Source: an uncultured Muribaculaceae bacterium (GTDB lineage: Bacteria; Bacteroidota; Bacteroidia; Bacteroidales; Muribaculaceae). Taken from it: a DNA stretch of 22,857 bases. A program made the translations under genes and the position numbers. The notes under the pieces are model-generated. The model worked only from the letters and a program-made list of their open reading frames with translations, was not told where the DNA came from and did not search any database. The stretch is taken from assembly GCA_910584365.1 (NCBI GenBank), contig CAJUAF010000031.1:1-22857 (forward strand), read 5' to 3'. Positions 7,735 to 15,164 of this stretch are shown here, piece after piece; within the stretch, counting starts at the first letter, position 1, and the number at the start of each line of letters is the position of its first letter.

Positions 7735-9951
7735 ATGGGATTCCCGTTTGAAAAGCAGAGAGACGCGATGCAGTGCGGCGTGGCCGCTCTGGCGATGGTG
7801 TGCCGTTACCACGGACTCCCGTGTACGGTGCAGGAGCTTGAGGGGATCTGCCGTCCTACCCGCGAGGGGGTGTCGCTGAAGGGGATCGCCGACTCCGCCC
7901 GGGAACTCGGCCTGGAAACCCGGGCCGGGAAGCTGACGGCGGAAGCCCTGGAGCAGATGCCTCTCCCCTGTATTCTCCACTGGAATCAGAACCACTTCGT
8001 GGTCCTCTACGGCATATCGCGCAAAGGGAAGCGCTTCCGGGTGGCCGATCCCGCCAAAGGGAAAACCGTCTACAACCGCGGTGAATTCTGCCGGGGATGG
8101 CTCGGAGACACTCCTGCCAGCGCGGACAGCGCCGCCGCGGAAGCGTCTGCCCGGAAAGGGATCGCCATGTTCCTCACTCCCGGCGAGGATTTCGGCACCC
8201 GGAGCCGTATGGCGCGCCGCAGGGGAAACCCGCTGAGAATCCTGATGAAATATCTGGGTCTTTACCGGCGCTATTTCCTCCAGATTTTCGCGGGACTGCT
8301 GGTAGCCTGCGGTCTGCAGCTTGTGTTTCCGTTCCTGACCCAGGCGATCGTCGACGTGGGAATCCGGGATAAATCCCTCTCTTTCATCTGGCTGGTTCTT
8401 CTCGGGGAGCTGATGATCGTCATCGGCCGCACGGCCACGGATTTCATCCGCCGGTGGCTTCTGCTGCATATCTCGATGAGGGTCAACATCTCCCTGCTGA
8501 GCGATTTTTTCATAAAGCTGCTGCGCCTGCCGATGGCCTATTTCGACACGAAGCTGACCGGAGACCTCATGCAGCGCATCGCCGACCATTCGCGAGTCCA
8601 GAATTTCCTTACCCAGCAGACCCTCGGGGTAATGTTCACTACCCTGAGTTTCCTTGTGTTCGGCGTAGTGCTGTTCATCTATGATAAGGTTGTCTTCGGC
8701 ATCTTCCTGGGGGGCACGGCGGTCTATGCCCTCTGGATAGCCTCTTTCCTGAGGCGGCGCCGGGTGCTGGACTATGAGCTTTTCGAGCGCCAGGCCGCGA
8801 ACCAGAACAAGACGTTCCGCTTCATCACCACCATGCAGGAAATCAAGCTCCAGGACTGCGAGCGGCGCCGGCGGTGGGAATGGGAGGACGCCCAGGCCGA
8901 CCTTTTCGATGTGCAGACCAAAGCGCTGCGCCTCCAGCAGTCTCAGGAAGCGGGAAGCATCTTCATCAATGAGGTGAAGAACATCCTGATTACCGTGCTG
9001 GCCGCCGCCGGGGTTATCGACGGGTCGCTGACCCTGGGAGGGATGCTGGCCATCCAGTATATCGTCGGACAGCTGAATTCCCCGGTGGAGCAGATGATGG
9101 GCTTTCTCCGGGCCGCCCAGGACGTGAAGATTTCCCTGGAACGCATCAACGAGGTCCACAACTCGCGCGACGAGGAGAGCGCCGCGCGCCCCTGCCGGGA
9201 ACTCCCGGCGGAGCTGTCGGTGACGTTCGACAGGGTAGCGTTCCGCTATGACCCGCACTCTCCGGAGCTGACCCTCCGGGACGTCAGCCTGCGGTTTCCC
9301 GCCGGGAAGGTTACGGCGGTCGTCGGGGCCTCCGGGTCGGGGAAGACAACACTGCTGAAACTGATTCTGGGCTATTATCCGGCGGAAAGCGGGGAAATCC
9401 GTGTGGGGGACCGCAACCTGGAGGAGATCGACCTCAGATGGTGGCGACGGCAGTGCGGCGTGGTGATGCAGGAGGGGGTAATCTTCTCCGAGAGTATCGA
9501 ACGGAACATCGCCGTCGATGACTCGGAGGTTGACACCGCCCGGATGAAAGCAGCCGCCCGCATCGCCAATATCGACAGCTTCGTGGAATCCCTCCCGACA
9601 GGCTACCGCACGGTGATCGGCCCTGACGGAACGGGCCTGAGCCAGGGACAGAAGCAGCGCATCCTGATAGCCCGCGCCGTCTACCGTAATCCCCGCTTTA
9701 TCTTCCTGGACGAAGCCACGAACTCCCTCGATGCCGGCAACGAGCGCGAGATCGTGCGCAATCTCGGGGAATTCTACCGGGGACGCACGGTCATCGTGGT
9801 GGCCCACCGGCTGTCGACCGTGCGCGACGCCGACCATATAATTGTCCTCGACAAGGGGGCTGTAGCTGAGCAGGGAACCCATGAGGAACTTGTCAGGCGC
9901 CGGGGGGCGTATTACACCCTTATCCGCAACCAGCTCGAACTCGGAAACTGA
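7735..9951 (+). CDS. C39-peptidase ABC exporter (PCAT type)
   Basis: This 738-residue protein joins three parts. Residues 1-140 form a C39 protease with the expected Gln8, Cys14, His87 and Asp105. About 165-470 is a membrane domain that begins with a long hydrophobic stretch. About 490-738 is an ATPase with Walker A GASGSGKTT (531-539), signature LSQGQ (635-639), Walker B FIFLDE (655-660) and H-loop His691. Proteins of this build cut the leader of a peptide after Gly-Gly and export the core through the inner membrane. The GG-leader peptide at 2808 is the obvious substrate. The length matches the family and all catalytic residues are present, so it looks functional. It follows the two barrel genes by 22 bases. 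No full adaptor gene accompanies it in the window. Confidence 0.92.
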   Translation: MGFPFEKQRDAMQCGVAALAMVCRYHGLPCTVQELEGICRPTREGVSLKGIADSARELGLETRAGKLTAEALEQMPLPCILHWNQNHFVVLYGISRKGKRFRVADPAKGKTVYNRGEFCRGWLGDTPASADSAAAEASARKGIAMFLTPGEDFGTRSRMARRRGNPLRILMKYLGLYRRYFLQIFAGLLVACGLQLVFPFLTQAIVDVGIRDKSLSFIWLVLLGELMIVIGRTATDFIRRWLLLHISMRVNISLLSDFFIKLLRLPMAYFDTKLTGDLMQRIADHSRVQNFLTQQTLGVMFTTLSFLVFGVVLFIYDKVVFGIFLGGTAVYALWIASFLRRRRVLDYELFERQAANQNKTFRFITTMQEIKLQDCERRRRWEWEDAQADLFDVQTKALRLQQSQEAGSIFINEVKNILITVLAAAGVIDGSLTLGGMLAIQYIVGQLNSPVEQMMGFLRAAQDVKISLERINEVHNSRDEESAARPCRELPAELSVTFDRVAFRYDPHSPELTLRDVSLRFPAGKVTAVVGASGSGKTTLLKLILGYYPAESGEIRVGDRNLEEIDLRWWRRQCGVVMQEGVIFSESIERNIAVDDSEVDTARMKAAARIANIDSFVESLPTGYRTVIGPDGTGLSQGQKQRILIARAVYRNPRFIFLDEATNSLDAGNEREIVRNLGEFYRGRTVIVVAHRLSTVRDADHIIVLDKGAVAEQGTHEELVRRRGAYYTLIRNQLELGN

Positions 9952-9967
9952 AAACAACACCTGGCTT

Positions 9968-10117
9968 ATGAAAAACGACATCAGCGAACGCTCTCCCCGC
10001 ATAAGGGAGATTCTCGAGAACGAACCCCGGGGCCTTTTCTGGGCCGGAATAGGCGCTATTCTCTTCGGCGCCGTCATCCTGATAGCGGTCGCATACTTTT
10101 TAGGTTGGATTTTTTAG
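9968..10117 (+). CDS. Small membrane protein, possible HlyD stub
   Basis: This 49-residue product starts 16 bases after the exporter. The first half (ISERSPRIREILENEPRG) is polar and the second half is one membrane helix (LFWAGIGAILFGAVILIAV). The order resembles the first 45-50 residues of Bacteroidetes HlyD-type adaptors, where a motif like RSxxVQEIL and a Pro precede the membrane helix. The periplasmic hairpin and barrel domains of an adaptor are absent. It may thus be a truncated adaptor or an evolved small partner of the exporter. The frame is open upstream into the exporter gene, but this ATG gives the usual operon spacing. The HlyD link is an inference from a short similarity. Confidence 0.55.
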   Translation: MKNDISERSPRIREILENEPRGLFWAGIGAILFGAVILIAVAYFLGWIF

Positions 10118-10137
10118 GCTGTTAGGGGGAATTGTTG

Positions 10138-10145
10138 TACATTTG
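10138..10145 (+). promoter_or_regulatory. Probable promoter of aminotransferase
   Basis: TACATTTG matches the Bacteroidetes -7 element and lies 32 bases before the start codon. The -33 region near 10114 is weak (TTAGG), so this is a partial match. Confidence 0.45.
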
Positions 10146-10177
10146 CAATTCAAACCATAATAAACGTAAGAACGCTT

Positions 10178-11377
10178 ATGCCTGAAGTTTCACAGCGGGG
10201 TACCATTATGCCCGCATCCCCGATACGTCGCCTCGTGCCCCTGGCCAACAAAGCCATCGCCCGCGGCGTCAAAGTCTACCGCCTCAATATCGGTCAGCCC
10301 GACATCCCGACCCCTCCGGCTGCCCTGGAGGCGCTCCGCAGCATCGACCGCAAGGTGCTGGAATACAGCCCCTCGGAAGGTCTTCTGTCGCTCCGGCAGA
10401 AACTGCGGGAATATTATAAACGCTATCATATAGACGTGGACGTCGACGACATCATCGTCACCACCGGAGGCTCCGAGGCCGTCCTGTTCGCCTTCATGGC
10501 CTGCCTGGATCCCGGCGACGAAATCATCGTGCCCGAGCCGGCCTACGCCAACTACATGGCGTTCGCCATCTCCGCCGGAGCGAAAATCGTCACCCTCCCC
10601 TCCTCCATCGACGAAGGCTTCGCCCTCCCCCCGATGGAGAAATTCGAGCAGCTGATTACCCCCCGCACGAAGGGAATCCTTATCTGCAACCCCAACAACC
10701 CGACCGGCTACCTCTACACGATGAAGGAGATGCTCCAGCTCCGCGACATCGTAAAGAAGCATGACCTCTTCCTCTTCTCCGACGAAGTCTACCGCGAGTT
10801 CTGCTACACGGGTGCCCCCTATATCTCGGCCTTCCATCTGCCCGGCATCGAGGAGCAGGTGGTGCTGATCGACTCCGTATCGAAGCGCTACAACGAGTGC
10901 GGCATCCGCGTGGGCGCCCTCATCACCAAGCACAAGGAGCTGAAAAAGAACGTAATGAAGTTCTGCCAGGCCCGTCTGAGTCCCCCTCTGATCGGCCAGA
11001 TTGTAGCCGAAGCCTCAATCGACACTCCGCCGGAATATATGCTGGCCACATACAACGAATACGTCGAGCGCCGCAAATTCCTCATCGACGAGCTGAACAA
11101 GATTCCGGGCTGCTACTCGCCGATTCCGATGGGCGCGTTCTACACCGTGGCCCGTCTGCCCGTGGATGACGCCGACCGCTTCTGCGCCTGGTGCCTGGAA
11201 GAGTTCGAATACGAGGGGCAGACCGTCTTCATGGCTCCCGCCTCCGGCTTCTACACCACCCCCGGAATGGGGCGCGACGAAGTCCGTATCGCCTACGTCC
11301 TGGAGAAGGAGGAACTGCGCAAGGCCATGCAGACCCTGGCAAAGGCTCTCGAGGCATATCCCGGCAGAACAATCTGA
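10178..11377 (+). CDS. Class I PLP aminotransferase
   Basis: The 399-residue protein is a fold-type I, class I/II aminotransferase of the aspartate aminotransferase kind, transferring amino groups between amino and keto acids with pyridoxal phosphate. Visible motifs are NIGQPDIPTP near the N-terminus, TTGGSEA, CNPNNPTGY, the aspartate in SDEVYREF, SVSKRY with the cofactor lysine at about 236, and MGRDEVRIAY with the carboxylate-binding Arg. The substrate cannot be assigned. The start at 10178 follows the -7 element closely; a second in-frame ATG at 10208 is possible. It has its own promoter and looks like a housekeeping gene between two accessory clusters, not part of the peptide locus. Confidence 0.88.
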   Translation: MPEVSQRGTIMPASPIRRLVPLANKAIARGVKVYRLNIGQPDIPTPPAALEALRSIDRKVLEYSPSEGLLSLRQKLREYYKRYHIDVDVDDIIVTTGGSEAVLFAFMACLDPGDEIIVPEPAYANYMAFAISAGAKIVTLPSSIDEGFALPPMEKFEQLITPRTKGILICNPNNPTGYLYTMKEMLQLRDIVKKHDLFLFSDEVYREFCYTGAPYISAFHLPGIEEQVVLIDSVSKRYNECGIRVGALITKHKELKKNVMKFCQARLSPPLIGQIVAEASIDTPPEYMLATYNEYVERRKFLIDELNKIPGCYSPIPMGAFYTVARLPVDDADRFCAWCLEEFEYEGQTVFMAPASGFYTTPGMGRDEVRIAYVLEKEELRKAMQTLAKALEAYPGRTI

Positions 11378-11420
11378 GGCACTGAATTTTGGCCCGGTCA
11401 TGTTTTTTACGGGATTTTTC

Positions 11421-11452
11421 TTGGCGGAATAGTGAAAAAATCATTAACTTTG
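11421..11452 (+). promoter_or_regulatory. Promoter of LytTR-FHA-caspase operon
   Basis: TTG at 11421-11423, 21 bases, then TAACTTTG at 11445-11452 match the Bacteroidetes promoter. The predicted start of transcription is near 11458, so translation of the next gene should begin at 11505 and not at the earlier in-frame ATG at 11457. Confidence 0.6.
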
Positions 11453-11504
11453 GGGTGTGGAAACACGATGTCTCGCCACACTTTATCTCACAAAAACTCT
11501 TACC

Positions 11505-11918
11505 ATGCCGAAACTGTGCCTCAACTCCCGCGATGACCTGATCATACTGAATCTCGACCATGTCGCGTTCTTCCAGGCAAACGGGAATTATACCCAGCTG
11601 ACCTATATCAGCGGTCAGAAACAACTGCTTACCATCGGACTGTCGAAAGTCGAGGCGGTAATCCGCGCCGCCACCCCGCCGGGACAGAAAGGTGTCTTCA
11701 TGCGCCTTGGCCGGAGCCTTATCATCAATAAGAATTTCATCATTACAATCTCCGTGCCGAAGCAGAAACTCTACCTGGGAGACTACCGGAATCACCTGTT
11801 CAACCTCACAGTCCCCAAACCGCTGCTGAAAGCCCTCAAGGAGGAAATCGCAGCCTCCTACGGCAACCGCCCCGCGCAGACAGCCAAAGATACCGATCAG
11901 GAACCCCATACCCGATAA
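11505..11918 (+). CDS. Stand-alone LytTR DNA-binding protein
   Basis: This 137-residue protein is close to one LytTR domain and little else. LDHVAFFQANGNYTQLTY, MRLGRSLIINKNFI and the late YLGDYRNHLFNLTVPK segment match the order of conserved blocks in LytTR regulators, which bind DNA through beta-strands. There is no receiver domain, so it is not a classical two-component regulator. A short polar tail follows. It ends three bases before the FHA gene and shares its promoter, which makes it the likely local regulator of the signalling cluster. Its input signal is unknown. The start was chosen at 11505 because the -7 element ends at 11452. Confidence 0.75.
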   Translation: MPKLCLNSRDDLIILNLDHVAFFQANGNYTQLTYISGQKQLLTIGLSKVEAVIRAATPPGQKGVFMRLGRSLIINKNFIITISVPKQKLYLGDYRNHLFNLTVPKPLLKALKEEIAASYGNRPAQTAKDTDQEPHTR

Positions 11919-11921
11919 TTT

Positions 11922-12569
11922 ATGCCATACGAAATACTCATAGGGCGAGGCGCCCAGCAACCATTCGTCATACCGGGGAACTGCAATGCCGTCAGTCACC
12001 ATCACGCGCGGTTCCAGGTCGACGACGACGGCAACTGGTCCATCCAGGACCTGACAGGACCGAACGGCAACGGAACCTTCGTACAGGACAGCACGGGGGT
12101 CTTCCGCCGTATCCAGACAAAAATGATTGACCGCGACACGGTCATCCGGCTCGGTTCGGGAGGCCACAACAGCTTCACCTTTTACGCCAACCGGGTGATC
12201 GCCCCCGACGATTTCTCCTATGAGTTCGGGCTTATCCACACCCGTCTGCACGCCCTCCAGGAAGAACAGGCCCGGCTGGAGGCCGAGAACGAGAAGAAAG
12301 CCCGGCGCATAAAGGCCATCCGCACCACCGGCACACTGATTGCCGCCGTCTCGGCCCTGCTGAGCTTCGTGGCCTCCATGCCCGGCGTAATCGGCGTCAC
12401 GGTCGTGGCCGGCGGTATAGCCACGTTCTGCCCCGCCCCAGATCAGAAGAAACTCAAGGCGCTCCTCGAGAAAAAGAAAGCCCTGCTGGTATGCCCCAAG
12501 TGCTTCCAGCCGATATCGGAGAACGCCCTGTACAACCGGATGTGCCCCATGTGCAAGGCCAAAGGATGA
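11922..12569 (+). CDS. FHA domain membrane protein with zinc ribbon
   Basis: This 215-residue protein carries an N-terminal FHA domain, which reads phosphothreonine. ILIGRG (5-10), the VSHHHARF block (24-31) and GPNGNGTFV (46-54) are its signature pieces. A coiled-coil-like charged stretch (about 105-135) leads to a hydrophobic region (about 137-170) that could span the membrane once or twice. It ends in a zinc ribbon with Cys191, Cys194, Cys208 and Cys211. There is no enzyme domain. It starts three bases after the LytTR gene and precedes the caspase-like gene by 40 bases, so it probably links phosphorylation to that module. The phosphorylated partner is not identifiable here. Confidence 0.75.
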   Translation: MPYEILIGRGAQQPFVIPGNCNAVSHHHARFQVDDDGNWSIQDLTGPNGNGTFVQDSTGVFRRIQTKMIDRDTVIRLGSGGHNSFTFYANRVIAPDDFSYEFGLIHTRLHALQEEQARLEAENEKKARRIKAIRTTGTLIAAVSALLSFVASMPGVIGVTVVAGGIATFCPAPDQKKLKALLEKKKALLVCPKCFQPISENALYNRMCPMCKAKG

Positions 12570-12609
12570 TCCCCCTTCAGTCCAATCCATATTTTTCCGA
12601 ACAACCGAT

Positions 12610-13332
12610 ATGAAACGTATATTTCTCTGCCTGCTGGCAATCATCGCCCTGGCTGCGGCGGACCTGTCGGCCCGCACGTTCGTCCTGGCCGTCGGAGTCT
12701 CGCGCCAGGGTCTCGAGGGAGCCAACGACCTCTCCCAGACAACCAAAGACGCCGCGGCCTTCCGCCAGGTCATGCAGTCCCACTCCAAGGACATCACCAT
12801 GCTGACCTCCAGATATGCCACCCGCTCGGCCATCCTATCCAATCTCAGGAAGCTCGCCCAGACCGCCACGGACAAAGACCGCATCTATTTCTATTTCAGC
12901 GGCCACGGCGGCGAAGGAGCCATCTGCGCCTATGACGACGTAGTGACATACGACGATATAGCCACTACGCTCGCCTCCTCGAAATCCCCCATGATAGTGT
13001 GCTTTATCGACGCCTGCCATGCCGGCAGCGCCGCCCAGGGGGTAGGCAACGCCGCCGCCCTCTCCGGCAAGAAGAACATAGCCGTCTTTACCGGATGCCG
13101 CCCCGCGGAAGTATCCTGGGAGGACGCCTACGTCGGCGCCGGTTACTTCACCCAGAGCCTCATCAAGGGACTGCGCGGCAAATCGGACGCCAATGCCGAC
13201 AAACGCATCACCGTAAAGGAACTCTTCAAGTACTGCTACAACGACGTGGTCACCCGCAGCAAAGGGGAACAGCATCCCCAGCTCATCGCCCCCGCCCCCA
13301 TCCAGCAGGCCGCCCTCGTAAAATGGAAATAG
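12610..13332 (+). CDS. Exported caspase-like protease (C14)
   Basis: The 240-residue protein has an N-terminal signal (LCLLAIIALAAADLSA), followed immediately by a caspase-like fold starting RTFVLAVGVSR. The catalytic dyad is visible as His99 in YFSGHGG and Cys136 in CFIDACHAG. The later segments TGCRPAEVSWEDAYVGAGYF and GKSDANADKRITVKELFKYCY also fit bacterial C14 proteins. Such orthocaspases usually cut after Arg or Lys. The predicted export places it in the periplasm or outside, whereas the neighbouring LytTR, FHA and PP2C proteins should face the cytoplasm, which is odd for one pathway. It has no fused sensor domain. The sequence looks complete and active. A housekeeping protease role cannot be excluded. 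Confidence 0.85.
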   Translation: MKRIFLCLLAIIALAAADLSARTFVLAVGVSRQGLEGANDLSQTTKDAAAFRQVMQSHSKDITMLTSRYATRSAILSNLRKLAQTATDKDRIYFYFSGHGGEGAICAYDDVVTYDDIATTLASSKSPMIVCFIDACHAGSAAQGVGNAAALSGKKNIAVFTGCRPAEVSWEDAYVGAGYFTQSLIKGLRGKSDANADKRITVKELFKYCYNDVVTRSKGEQHPQLIAPAPIQQAALVKWK

Positions 13333-13384
13333 GGGTATTTCACCCATAAACCCGGGAGGTTGAAACCGGAACCGCCTCCGGCTA

Positions 13385-13415
13385 TTGACAAACACCTCCC
13401 CGTGATGTATATTTG
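13385..13415 (+). promoter_or_regulatory. Internal promoter of acidic-FHA-PP2C genes
   Basis: TTG at 13385-13387, 20 bases, then TATATTTG at 13408-13415 is a full match to the Bacteroidetes promoter. It lies in the 110-base gap after the caspase-like gene and predicts a leader of about 22 bases before the ATG at 13443. It is the reason for rejecting the earlier in-frame ATG at 13413. Confidence 0.65.
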
Positions 13416-13442
13416 CATCATAAATCCCAAACAACGTTTCCT

Positions 13443-14375
13443 ATGAATACCATAAATCTGAACAGCCCCCAGACCGACAGCCAGTCCGACCGGCAACCCT
13501 CCCCAACGCCAACGCCGACACTGCGTCCCGGAGCCACCATACCTCCTCCCCCCGCCCCCCAGCATCCTCAGCGGCCGGGAATGTCACCCCGTCCCCCGAG
13601 GCCTCAGACCGGAAGCAACACCGGCAAACAGGTAGCCGCCGCTGTCGGCGCCGCCGCCGTTGCCTCCGGAGCCACAGCCGCCGCGATTTCGATGCTCGAC
13701 GGCGACGAAGCCGAACTGACATCGGCCGAATCCATCGTTGACGCCGCCGAAGATGCCGTTTCCGGCCTTCCCCAGCAACCCCAGGCCGAACCCGTCCAGC
13801 CCGCGCCCGCCCCTTCCGGCAACCATCCCGCCAACCCCGCTCCCACCCCTGCCCCCGGCAACGGTGGAGACGTCCAGATTCCCGAACCTGACCCGGCATC
13901 CGGAACGGACCCCGTCCCGGCAGCGGAAGACATTCTGGACCCGGAAGAAGACCCCCTGATTGTGCCGGCCGGTGACCTCACTATCGAAGATCCCGAAGAC
14001 ATTGACGCCATAGCCGACACCCTGATCGCAGACGAACAGATCGACCCCGACGACATCAACGCCGACGACATCTTCACTTTCAACGAAGTGGAGACCGTCT
14101 ACACCGTCGACGGCGACGAAGAGGTCCGCGCCAGCTTCACCACCAACGGCGGCGACGACCTTGTGATGGTCGACATTGACAACGACGGCCTGTTCGACCG
14201 CATCGAGACCCCCGACGGATTCTACATCGACGACGCCTCCCAGTTCAGCCTCACCGTCTCCGACGCCGAGAATATGGCCCAGAGCGAAGGCTATATGGCA
14301 GTGAACGAGGAAGAGACCGACCATTTCGACGAGACCCTCGGAGACGACTATCTCGATGATATTATTGAAGTGTAA
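13443..14375 (+). CDS. Pro/Ala-rich acidic protein, function unknown
   Basis: I do not recognise this 310-residue protein. Residues 1-60 are Pro-rich and polar. Residues 61-84 form a Gly/Ala-rich hydrophobic stretch (AAAVGAAAVASGATAAAI) that could be a weak membrane helix. Residues 105-165 are again Pro-rich, and the last 150 are very acidic, ending DDYLDDIIEV. Within this part, DIDNDGLFDR (244-253) looks like a calcium-binding DxDxDG loop. There is no classical signal peptide. Low-complexity, disordered segments with many Ser/Thr make it a possible phosphorylation target for the FHA and PP2C proteins next door, but that is inferred from position only. The gene is preceded by its own promoter and followed after 27 bases by the second FHA gene. 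Confidence 0.7.
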   Translation: MNTINLNSPQTDSQSDRQPSPTPTPTLRPGATIPPPPAPQHPQRPGMSPRPPRPQTGSNTGKQVAAAVGAAAVASGATAAAISMLDGDEAELTSAESIVDAAEDAVSGLPQQPQAEPVQPAPAPSGNHPANPAPTPAPGNGGDVQIPEPDPASGTDPVPAAEDILDPEEDPLIVPAGDLTIEDPEDIDAIADTLIADEQIDPDDINADDIFTFNEVETVYTVDGDEEVRASFTTNGGDDLVMVDIDNDGLFDRIETPDGFYIDDASQFSLTVSDAENMAQSEGYMAVNEEETDHFDETLGDDYLDDIIEV

Positions 14376-14402
14376 TCCGCTTTCCAATCACCTGACATCC
14401 TT

Positions 14403-15164
14403 ATGCAAGAAGCCTCGCCTATCGTACAGCTGCAATGTGAAAACCCCGCTTGCCGCCGTATTGTAAAGGTAAAACGTCCCTCCCGGCCGGGCAGCTACAA
14501 ACTGAGCTGCCCCGACTGCGGATGGAAGATATCCCTGGTAGTACCCCCTGCCGCGCCCGCACAGGGTCCCGTACATCCGCACCTCGATCCTCCGCCTCCC
14601 CCCCAGCAGATTCCCAACAATGCCCTCCAGCCCCCGCGCGAAGACCGCGGAGACTACAAGGAAGGGGAAACCGCCACAATCGAGTGCGGCTTCCATTGCG
14701 GCTACGTCCATCATGAAGTTCCATCCCAGACCGGAGAGAACATCTTCATGTGCCCCCGCTGCAAAGGGCGCACAAAATATCAGGCACGGGGAAAGACCAT
14801 CACAATCGACCCGGGTCTCTTCCAGGCTTACCGCGGGAAACTGATTCTTCTGCGTTCCGGATGGTTCAACAAGGAATTCCGCCTCTCGGCCGGCTCCAAC
14901 GTCATCGGCCGGTTCGACACCGACCCCATGGGCAATTCCGACATCGCCATCAAGGATGACCCCTCGATGAGCCGCCGCTCCATCGACATACAGGTGACAC
15001 GCAGAGAGATCAACGGCTATATGTTCCAGCTGAACGTACTCCGCGCCACCAATCCCGTCCTTATCAACCATATGCCCGTAGGACCCGGCGAAAGCATTTC
15101 CCTGAATTTCGGCGACAGTATCATCCTGGGCAAGACCCAATTCCGATTCGAAAAAGATGTCTGA
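14403..15164 (+). CDS. FHA protein with two zinc ribbons
   Basis: The 253-residue protein begins with a zinc ribbon (Cys12, Cys17, Cys36, Cys39). A Pro-rich linker (about 48-80) follows, then a second Cys set (Cys95, Cys99, Cys117, Cys120). The C-terminal domain, about 145-250, has the FHA plan: VIGRFD with Gly169-Arg170, SDIAIKDDPSMSRRS, and INHMPVGPGESISLNFGDSIILG. FHA domains bind phosphothreonine. Zinc ribbons may bind nucleic acid or another protein. No signal or membrane segment is seen, so it should be cytoplasmic. Its end overlaps the PP2C gene by eight bases, which suggests coupled translation and a shared pathway. Confidence 0.8.
   Translation: MQEASPIVQLQCENPACRRIVKVKRPSRPGSYKLSCPDCGWKISLVVPPAAPAQGPVHPHLDPPPPPQQIPNNALQPPREDRGDYKEGETATIECGFHCGYVHHEVPSQTGENIFMCPRCKGRTKYQARGKTITIDPGLFQAYRGKLILLRSGWFNKEFRLSAGSNVIGRFDTDPMGNSDIAIKDDPSMSRRSIDIQVTRREINGYMFQLNVLRATNPVLINHMPVGPGESISLNFGDSIILGKTQFRFEKDV

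Noticed and set aside
7702..10077. Long open frame (791 residues) on the minus strand
   Set aside because: It lies opposite the ABC exporter, whose catalytic motifs are all intact. The minus-strand product is low-complexity, His/Gly/Pro-rich and has no domain; it is a codon-bias shadow.
11229..12884. Long minus-strand frame (551 residues) across the LytTR/FHA region
   Set aside because: The plus-strand genes carry clear LytTR, FHA and caspase motifs with operon spacing; the reverse frame shows no recognisable family.
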